NCBI GenBank assembly: GCA_017557265.1
Contig: JAFZAM010000062.1
Coordinates: 1 to 5,611 of the forward strand
DNA: 5,611 nucleotides
Reading direction: 5' to 3'
From: Oscillospiraceae bacterium
GTDB taxonomy: Bacteria; Bacillota; Clostridia; Oscillospirales; Oscillospiraceae
Positions 1-4,254 of this stretch are shown here, piece by piece (position 1 is the stretch's first letter; every line of letters starts with the position of its first letter). The notes under the pieces are model-generated. The model had not been told where the DNA came from. It searched no databases and saw only the letters and a list, made by a program, of their open reading frames with translations. The position numbers were made by a program, and so were the translations under genes.

Positions 1-2
1 AG

Positions 3-614
3 AAGTCCGAGCGCTTCGGCCGCGTCGCCTCGACGCTCGGCGGTCTGCTCGGCGGCAAGGCCGGCGATCTCGGCTGGGCCCTCGAGCGCGGCAGCAACGC
101 CATAAGCGACCGCTTCAGCGGCCAGTCCCCCGAGTGGATGAAGGAGCACGAGAGAGCCTTCGACGAGGCCCAGGAGGAGATACGCCCGAAGTTCGTCAAG
201 TGCCCCGCCTGCAACAAGTGGGTCTGCCCCGACTGCTGGAACGAGGAGGAGGGTCTCTGCGTCGAGTGCGCTCCGCGCGAGGCCGGCTACGTCGCCCAGG
301 CGAGGAGCCGCGCCATGCGCCGCAACATCGACGAGACCGCCGACGCCGCGACAGTCTGGCAGGGCAAGATAGAGACGCGCACGACCGTCTGCCCGAAATG
401 CGGCAAGCCCGCCGGCAACGGCAAATTCTGCAATAACTGCGGCGCCCCGCTCGGGACGCAGCGCTGCCCGAACTGCGGCGCGGAGGTCGCGCTCGGGCTC
501 AAGTTCTGCGGCGAATGCGGCTCCCCGATGCAAAAGAGCGGCAAATGCCCGAACTGCGGCTTTGAAAACGAGCCCGGAATGAAATTCTGCGGCGAGTGCG
601 GCACCAAGCTCTGA
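3..614 (+). CDS. Multi-zinc-ribbon protein, 5'-truncated by the window edge
   Basis: The frame is open from the left edge, so the true start lies upstream; an internal ATG at 138 is not a convincing start because the coding frame continues leftwards without a stop. 203 residues are visible. The first ~45 are Gly/Ser-rich, followed by a WMKEHERAF-type helix. Next comes a Cys cluster at C67, C70, C75, C78, C86 and C89 (CPACNKWVCPDC plus CVEC). Then come three classic zinc ribbons of the form CPxCG...FCxxCG at C130/C133/C143/C146, C155/C158/C169/C172 and C182/C185/C196/C199. The ribbons are spaced about 26 residues apart and the last ends four residues before the stop. Each should bind one Zn2+. 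Such proteins are found beside SPFH/virion-core-like, PH-like or membrane stress genes, but no specific function is assigned. The stop overlaps the next gene's ATG, so the two are probably translated together. The zinc-ribbon call is secure; the role is unknown. Confidence 0.9.
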   Translation, partial: KSERFGRVASTLGGLLGGKAGDLGWALERGSNAISDRFSGQSPEWMKEHERAFDEAQEEIRPKFVKCPACNKWVCPDCWNEEEGLCVECAPREAGYVAQARSRAMRRNIDETADAATVWQGKIETRTTVCPKCGKPAGNGKFCNNCGAPLGTQRCPNCGAEVALGLKFCGECGSPMQKSGKCPNCGFENEPGMKFCGECGTKL

Positions 615-1525
615 TGGAATACTCGGCGCACGTCGACGGGCGCGAGGCGTCGGTCGCCCTCGAAAAGGAGGGCCTGCGGCTCGGCGGCCGCTTCCTCGAC
701 TATTCCGAGGTCGCGTCGCTGCGCCCGCTGAGCCACCGCGTCTATATAGACCTGCTCGGTCAGGGCACGGTCGAGATATCCATGCTCGGGCACTCCTACG
801 ACGGCTTCTGGGAGGAGCTCTGCGACCTCTTCGGAAAGCGCAGTCTGGAGGCTCTCTTCGTCGAGGAGAAGCAGCTCATGCTCTGCGAGGGAGAATACGA
901 GACCCCGCGCGAGCGCGGCAGGGCGAAGATAGCCCTCTATGAGGACTCCGTCTGCATACTGCCGCCGACCTGCGGCGCCGTACGCATTCCGCTCTGCTTC
1001 GCCTCGGAGATAACCCTCGACGGGTACCTTCTGCGCATAACGCTCGCCTCCGGCGCGGCGTACACGGTCGGGCGCATGGGCTACGACACCAAGCCCTTCG
1101 CCGAGAGGACCGCGCAGGCCTCCGAGCGCGTCAAAAAGCAGCGCGCGGCCGCGCTCGCGGCGGCGAAGCTGACGGCGCCCTTTACGGTCAAGGGACTTTT
1201 CAGGACGGCGAAGCCCGAGGAATACTGGCAGGCCGCCTTCGGGAAGGGGCGCTGCGCGCTCGAGCTCTTCACGGGCGAGGACGCGGCGACGTACCTTTAC
1301 GAATTTTCCGAGCCGGAGGCCGTTTTCGCCTCCCGCCTCGCGGAGGCCATGGAGGCCACGGGCACGCACAGGGAGATGATCTACCTGACCGACGAACAGC
1401 TCGGGCCGCTCTACCGCATGTCCGTCCTGCGCAGCGAGGCGGTCGCCTTCCTGCGCTCGCGCTCGGCGGGTCGGCTTATACACAGCGCAAATCACGCGCA
1501 GAGGCTTGCGGAGTTTCTCGCATAA
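614..1525 (+). CDS. Uncharacterised protein with apparent tandem PH-like modules, coupled to the zinc-ribbon gene
   Basis: 303 residues from the ATG at 614, which shares its A with the upstream TGA (TGATG). I chose this start because it gives classic translational coupling; the frame also has a GTG at 596, inside the upstream gene. There is no clear independent ribosome binding site. No signal peptide or membrane segment is seen, so it is probably cytoplasmic. Two segments seem to repeat: residues about 14-76 and 107-172 each look like several short beta strands followed by an amphipathic helix, and they align around G-x(2)-[SG]YD-x(1,2)-F-x-E (GHSYDGFWEE against RMGYDTKPFAE). That layout resembles a PH/GRAM-like fold. 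A third strand-helix segment lies around 215-247. Residues 172-186 are a Lys/Arg/Ala-rich linker. No catalytic motif is apparent. The gene ends in tandem TAA TAA. The fold is inferred from hydrophobic patterning only. Coding status is well supported by coupling and amino-acid composition. Confidence 0.85.
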   Translation: MEYSAHVDGREASVALEKEGLRLGGRFLDYSEVASLRPLSHRVYIDLLGQGTVEISMLGHSYDGFWEELCDLFGKRSLEALFVEEKQLMLCEGEYETPRERGRAKIALYEDSVCILPPTCGAVRIPLCFASEITLDGYLLRITLASGAAYTVGRMGYDTKPFAERTAQASERVKKQRAAALAAAKLTAPFTVKGLFRTAKPEEYWQAAFGKGRCALELFTGEDAATYLYEFSEPEAVFASRLAEAMEATGTHREMIYLTDEQLGPLYRMSVLRSEAVAFLRSRSAGRLIHSANHAQRLAEFLA

Positions 1526-1534
1526 TAAAAAGAC

Positions 1535-1563
1535 CCGGCCGCGCGGGATATCCGCGCGGCCGG
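1535..1563 (-). terminator. Strong GC hairpin with minus-strand U-tract, possibly bidirectional
   Basis: A perfect 12-bp stem (1535-1546 with 1552-1563, CCGGCCGCGCGG and its complement) closes a 5-nt loop, GATAT. Read on the minus strand it is followed by G-TCTTTTTATTA (1534 down to about 1523), a proper intrinsic terminator that could stop transcription coming from the cupin gene. Read on the plus strand it lies 9 nt after the TAA of the PH-like gene but has no U-run, only a preceding A-run, so it would be a weak or Rho-assisted terminator or an mRNA 3'-end stabiliser for the zinc-ribbon operon. Confidence 0.75.
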
Positions 1564-1577
1564 AGCACGACAGGAAA

Positions 1578-1584
1578 TGAGGTG
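1578..1584 (+). promoter_or_regulatory. Ribosome binding site of the small basic gene, supports the TTG start
   Basis: TGAGGTG matches the anti-Shine-Dalgarno sequence over GAGGTG and ends 6 nt before the TTG at 1591. This is why TTG is preferred over the in-frame GTG at 1582, which lies within the site itself. An AGGA at 1572-1575 could instead serve the GTG, giving a protein three residues longer. Confidence 0.65.
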
Positions 1585-1590
1585 TTATTT

Positions 1591-1809
1591 TTGGAAAAGT
1601 TCATACCGTACGCGAAGCTCTCGAAGAAGAAACGCAAGGAGCTCGACGCGGCGAAGCGGAAGACGTGGGCGTTCAGCCCCGTGACGCGGACCCCGCCGAA
1701 CCCCAAAGCGTACGACAGACGCAAGGCGCGCCGATGGAAGAATGATCCTTCGGACGCGCCTTGTGTTTTTGTTTTATCTTATTTTTCCGGCAGGTCGTTG
1801 CCCTCGTAG
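1591..1809 (+). CDS. Small basic protein with in-gene terminator; candidate ArfA/BrfA-like ribosome-rescue factor
   Basis: 72 residues from a TTG start that has a well-placed GAGGTG site (a GTG at 1582 is the alternative). It begins MEKFIPYAKLSKKKRKE and is extremely rich in Lys/Arg up to residue ~50. It includes SPVTRTPPNPKAYDRRKARR (residues 29-48), then an acidic DPSD and a hydrophobic tail encoded by the U-tract (CVFVLSYF). An intrinsic terminator falls on codons ~43-62, while the only in-frame stop is at 1807-1809, so terminated mRNA would have no stop codon. Known family behaviour: E. coli ArfA (72 aa) and B. subtilis BrfA are small basic rescue factors made from such stop-less mRNAs, tagged for degradation while tmRNA works. 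The P-x-x-R then Y-x-R-[RK]-K order loosely resembles the ArfA/BrfA core, but overall identity is low. The gene overlaps the 3' end of the convergent cupin gene by 31 bp. The rescue role is inference. Alternatives are an ordinary small conserved protein, or a frame error near 1741 hiding an earlier stop. Confidence 0.7.
   Translation: MEKFIPYAKLSKKKRKELDAAKRKTWAFSPVTRTPPNPKAYDRRKARRWKNDPSDAPCVFVLSYFSGRSLPS
1719..1776 (+). terminator. Intrinsic terminator located inside the small basic gene
   Basis: A perfect 9-bp stem, CAAGGCGCG (1722-1730) with CGCGCCTTG (1755-1763), is extended outward by G-U, C-G and A-U (1719-1721 with 1764-1766). It continues inward past one bulged A (1754) through CCG/CGG and A-U, then past a U-U mismatch into GGA/TCC. 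A 7-nt loop (1739-1745) closes it. About 19 pairs in all. The plus strand then reads TGTTTTTGTTTTATCTT, a good U-tract. On the minus strand the hairpin is preceded by As and followed by CGTCTGTCGTA, so it does not act there. The near-continuous duplex could also be an RNase III substrate, as reported for arfA mRNA. Confidence 0.85.
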
Positions 1810-2870
1810 ACGTAGACGCCGTCGCGGCGGACGATCTTGCCGTAGCAGCCGTTGGGGTAGAACGGCTCGAAGTTTATCGGCGCGCCGAGGCGTTTTATCT
1901 TCACGGGGCCGTGCCAGACGCCCGCGGGGATGCGGACGGCGGTCGGCTCGGTGATGGTGTACTTCTCCAGATGATCCGGATCGGGGCCGAGCTCTATCTC
2001 TATCTCCGCGTCGAAGTCGAAGAAGCGGGCGATGTCCGCGCCGGTGAAGAACAGATACTCCTCGACGGCGTGGTGCATGTGCAGGTCGCCTATCTCGCAC
2101 TCGCGCTTGACGATGCCGTAGTGGTACCAGAGCTTGCTGCCCTCCATGGACTCCCTGCCGTGGAAGCCGCCGCGCGGGCTGATGTAGCGGTCGTCGTCGA
2201 GGTACTCGGGGACGTAGGGGTGGACGTACTTGGCCCACTTGCGCTCCTGATTGCGGGCGGCCATCTCGTGATAGGGCTTGAGCCAGTCCGCGTCCCTCGG
2301 GGCCATGGCGCTCTTCATGCGCTCCTTGCGCGCCTCCGAGAAGCACTCGCCGCAGTAGATGCACTCCTTCGTGCGGTCCTTGACGCAGCGGCGGACGCCC
2401 GCGCCGTCGTAGGTGAAGGTCTCGTTGCCCTCGGCGTCGACCTTGCGGCCTATCTTCGACCAGTCGCCGTCGAGATAGACGGCGGAGAAGACGATGGGCT
2501 TATCGGGATTTATCTTCCTGAAATGCACGGGGCAGTGATAGAACTTCGGCGGGATGCGGATGAGGGTCGGGGCGGTGAGCGTATACATCTCGAGGTTCTC
2601 GGGGTCCTCGCCTATCCAGACGTCGACCTCGGCGTCCCAGTCGAAGAAGTTCTTCATGTCGGCGGTGGTGAAGACGAGGTACTCGTCGGCGCAGTGGTGC
2701 GTGTGCGGGACCTCCATTATCATCGATTTGTCGACGGCGCTCCAGTCCATATAGACCTTCGCGTCCTTCATCATCGTCGTGCCGCGGAAGAAGCCGCGGG
2801 GCGCGACGAAGCCGTACCAGTGGTGAAATTCCTGCGGTATGGTGAAAACGAGATCGTCGTAGCTGCCCAT
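1779..2870 (-). CDS. Double-cupin domain protein with central Cys cluster, function unknown
   Basis: 363 residues. The ATG at 2870 is set by an AAGGAGG site 7 nt upstream and a promoter just beyond. The protein is two copies of one module. Copy 1 (~30-140) carries H56-T-H58-H59-x3-E63 and H112 (FYHCPVHF). Copy 2 (~240-346) carries H264-M-H266-H267-x3-E271 and H320 (VWHGPVKI). Both share the EYL[VF]FT.AD...FFD[WF]DAE..[VI]..G.DP..LE.YT stretch. This His/Glu set is the metal-binding pattern of cupins, so both barrels probably hold a metal ion. Between them lies C162-x7-C170-x2-C173-x2-C176, which could bind Zn or an Fe-S cluster. There is no signal peptide, so it is probably cytoplasmic. Cupins include dioxygenases, isomerases and sensors; I cannot assign a substrate. 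The 3' end overlaps the convergent small basic gene, and no U-tract terminator lies directly behind the stop on this strand. Confidence 0.9.
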   Translation of the reverse strand: MGSYDDLVFTIPQEFHHWYGFVAPRGFFRGTTMMKDAKVYMDWSAVDKSMIMEVPHTHHCADEYLVFTTADMKNFFDWDAEVDVWIGEDPENLEMYTLTAPTLIRIPPKFYHCPVHFRKINPDKPIVFSAVYLDGDWSKIGRKVDAEGNETFTYDGAGVRRCVKDRTKECIYCGECFSEARKERMKSAMAPRDADWLKPYHEMAARNQERKWAKYVHPYVPEYLDDDRYISPRGGFHGRESMEGSKLWYHYGIVKRECEIGDLHMHHAVEEYLFFTGADIARFFDFDAEIEIELGPDPDHLEKYTITEPTAVRIPAGVWHGPVKIKRLGAPINFEPFYPNGCYGKIVRRDGVYVYEGNDLPEK

Positions 2871-2877
2871 GAGTCTG

Positions 2878-2884
2878 CCTCCTT
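2878..2884 (-). promoter_or_regulatory. Ribosome binding site of the cupin gene
   Basis: AAGGAGG on the minus strand, 7 nt from the ATG at 2870; a near-perfect site that fixes the start. Confidence 0.9.
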
Positions 2885-2901
2885 AATTGTCTTTTTTCTC
2901 C

Positions 2902-2930
2902 ATTATACACGCGGAGCGGGCCGTTTTCAA
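2902..2930 (-). promoter_or_regulatory. Near-consensus sigma-A promoter of the cupin gene
   Basis: On the minus strand, TTGAAA (2925-2930) and TATAAT (2902-2907) are separated by exactly 17 nt. Transcription should start near 2895, giving a leader of about 25 nt that carries the AAGGAGG site. The cupin gene can therefore be transcribed independently of the CDF gene upstream. The -35 box lies across the loop and inner arm of the 2916-2946 hairpin. Confidence 0.85.
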
Positions 2931-2946
2931 CGGGAAAACGGCCCGC
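2916..2946 (-). terminator. Hairpin between the CDF and cupin genes, overlapping the cupin -35 box
   Basis: A perfect 12-bp inverted repeat, GCGGGCCGTTTT (2916-2927) and its complement (2935-2946), with a 7-nt loop. It starts 17 nt downstream of the CDF stop, the usual place for a terminator, but on the minus strand it is followed by TCCGCGTG rather than a U-run. Its inner stem is A/T (TTTT/AAAA). It may terminate weakly, protect the CDF mRNA 3' end, or be an operator for the overlapping cupin promoter. The plus strand has TCTTCTTTCGACTTTTTT behind it, so it might also stop transcription opposing the CDF gene. Confidence 0.55.
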
Positions 2947-2963
2947 CTCTTCTTTCGACTTTT

Positions 2964-4103
2964 TTAATCGGAAACGTCGCTGTCGGGGACTATCTGGACC
3001 GTCCAGCCCGGATAGAGCTCCGAGACCTCGCGCAGCATCGTCTCGTACGCCTGCGCCCTGTCAGTCTCGAAGCCGACGACGACGTCGAAGCGCAGGGTCT
3101 TCGCCTGCGTGTCGGCGTAGAAGCCGTGCAGCTCCTTCGCCCATTCGTGCGCCATGACCGTCTCGCGGACGGTCTCGCGCATCTTCGCGGCCTCGGCGTC
3201 GGAGGCGTTGAAGGAATAAACGCCGACGCCGGTCAGAATGACGCCCGTCTCGCGGAATATCTTTGCCTGGACGCGGCGGGTCAGGCGGTCGACCTCGTCG
3301 ACGGTCATCGTGTCGGGCAGTTCGAGATGGACCGAGCCGTAGCTCCTGGCGGGCCCGTAGTTGTAGAGCGTCAGGTCGTACGCGCCGAGGACCTCCGGTT
3401 CCTCTTTGAGAAGCTCCTTTATCTTCGCGCTCTCCTCGGGGTCTGCGCGTAGGCCTATGATGTCGTTGACGGTCTCTATCATCATCTCTATGCCGGCCTT
3501 GATTATAAAGCCCGCGATGACGACGCCGACGTACGCCTCGAGCGAGACGTGCCAGATGAGATACACGACCGCCGAGGCGAGGACGGACGCGGAGAGTATC
3601 GCGTCGAACGTCGCGTCCGAGCCGGAGGCGACGAGCGCGCCGGAATTGACCTTCTTCCCCTGCCGCTTGACGAACGCGCCGAGCACGAGCTTGACGACGA
3701 TGGCGACGGCGAGGATGATGAGCGTGACGGCGCCGTATTCGGCCTCCTCGGGGTGGATTATCTTCTTTATCGACTCGACCAGCGAGGTGACGCCCGCATA
3801 GAGCACGATGGCGGCGACGATCATCGTGCTCAGGTACTCTATGCGCCCGTAGCCGAGCGGGTGCTTTTTATCCGGCGCCTTCGCGCCGAGCTTCGCTCCG
3901 ATTATCGTGACGACGGAGCTGAGCGCGTCGGAGAGGTTGTTGACGGCGTCGAGCGTGACGGCGATGGAATTGGAGATGAGCCCGACCGCCGCCTTGAACG
4001 CTGCGAGCAGCACGTTCGTCACGATGCCGACGACGCTCGTGCGGACTATCGTCTTCTCCCTGTCCGCGACCGCGGAGTATATATCGGAGTTTTTGCTGTC
4101 CAT
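2964..4103 (-). CDS. Cation diffusion facilitator (CDF) metal exporter, probably MntE-like
   Basis: 379 residues. The ATG at 4103 is chosen for its GGGAGGA site 7 nt upstream; the frame is open to 4130 but that start lacks a site. Six membrane segments are apparent (~22-43, 47-69, 90-112, 122-143, 160-182, 188-210), with the cytoplasmic HPLGYGRIEY motif at 81-90. Metal-site residues are N55 and D59 in segment 2 (DAVNNLSD) and D163 and D167 in segment 5 (SDATFD). In the family, zinc exporters usually have HxxxD pairs, while an Asn/Asp-only set is associated with manganese/iron types such as pneumococcal MntE, so Mn2+ export by proton antiport is the best inference. The C-terminus has a standard ferredoxin-like dimerisation domain (~219-300, with H259) plus a further alpha/beta segment (~320-375), longer than YiiP/FieF (about 300 aa). 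It has its own promoter; no Mn riboswitch is seen in its leader. Confidence 0.93.
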   Translation of the reverse strand: MDSKNSDIYSAVADREKTIVRTSVVGIVTNVLLAAFKAAVGLISNSIAVTLDAVNNLSDALSSVVTIIGAKLGAKAPDKKHPLGYGRIEYLSTMIVAAIVLYAGVTSLVESIKKIIHPEEAEYGAVTLIILAVAIVVKLVLGAFVKRQGKKVNSGALVASGSDATFDAILSASVLASAVVYLIWHVSLEAYVGVVIAGFIIKAGIEMMIETVNDIIGLRADPEESAKIKELLKEEPEVLGAYDLTLYNYGPARSYGSVHLELPDTMTVDEVDRLTRRVQAKIFRETGVILTGVGVYSFNASDAEAAKMRETVRETVMAHEWAKELHGFYADTQAKTLRFDVVVGFETDRAQAYETMLREVSELYPGWTVQIVPDSDVSD

Positions 4104-4110
4104 ATGCCGT

Positions 4111-4117
4111 TCCTCCC
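4111..4117 (-). promoter_or_regulatory. Ribosome binding site of the CDF gene, decides the start
   Basis: GGGAGGA on the minus strand, 7 nt before the ATG at 4103. It supports MDSKNSD as the N-terminus instead of the in-frame start nine codons upstream. Confidence 0.85.
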
Positions 4118-4165
4118 GCTCTGCGGCCACGGCCGCGAGAGCGTTTTTCGATGTTTTGCTCTCTT

Positions 4166-4194
4166 ATTGTATCAAAAACGGACCGCGCCGTTAA
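4166..4194 (-). promoter_or_regulatory. Extended -10 promoter of the CDF gene
   Basis: On the minus strand, TGATACAAT (extended -10: TG-n-TACAAT, hexamer 4166-4171) with a weak -35, TTAACG (4189-4194), 17 nt away. The start point should be near 4159, giving a leader of about 57 nt. That leader can form a weak 6-bp hairpin (GAGAGC 4158-4163 with GCTCTC 4137-4142 on the transcript). An A/T tract (4197-4211) directly upstream of the -35 could act as an UP element. Confidence 0.65.
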
Positions 4195-4205
4195 GCCTTT
4201 TTTAT

Positions 4206-4239
4206 AAAAAACTCCCGCCGTCCTCAATGGCGGCGGGAG
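4206..4239 (-). terminator. Intrinsic terminator of the serpin gene
   Basis: On the minus strand, CTCCCGCCG (4231-4239) pairs perfectly with CGGCGGGAG (4212-4220) across a 10-nt loop, followed at once by TTTTTT (4211-4206). It begins 15 nt after the serpin stop. Canonical factor-independent terminator separating serpin transcription from the CDF gene. Confidence 0.93.
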
Positions 4240-4254
4240 CTTGGCGTTCCGGGT

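Noticed and set aside
390..601. Regular Cys-codon repeats (TGC...TGC) resembling a direct-repeat array
   Set aside because: They encode three successive zinc ribbons in frame and diverge at synonymous positions, so this is a protein repeat, not a CRISPR or DNA repeat element.
596..614. GTG at 596 as start of the PH-like gene
   Set aside because: It lies within the last zinc ribbon of the upstream gene; the ATG at 614 forms the typical TGATG coupling overlap.
287..1495. 402-codon minus-strand open frame opposite the zinc-ribbon and PH-like genes
   Set aside because: Arg/Leu/Gly-rich low-information translation; its C-terminal part is just the complement of the zinc-ribbon repeats. The plus-strand genes have clear motifs and coupling.
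1761..3452. Very long plus-strand open frame (563 codons) opposite the cupin gene and the 3' part of the CDF gene
   Set aside because: It is antisense to two well-supported genes, has a Val/Ala/Asp/Arg-rich composition typical of the complement of GC-rich codons, and shows no domain or ribosome binding site.
4103..4165. Possible yybP-ykoY manganese riboswitch upstream of the metal exporter
   Set aside because: The leader is only about 57 nt and shows none of the conserved loops of that riboswitch; only a weak 6-bp hairpin is visible.
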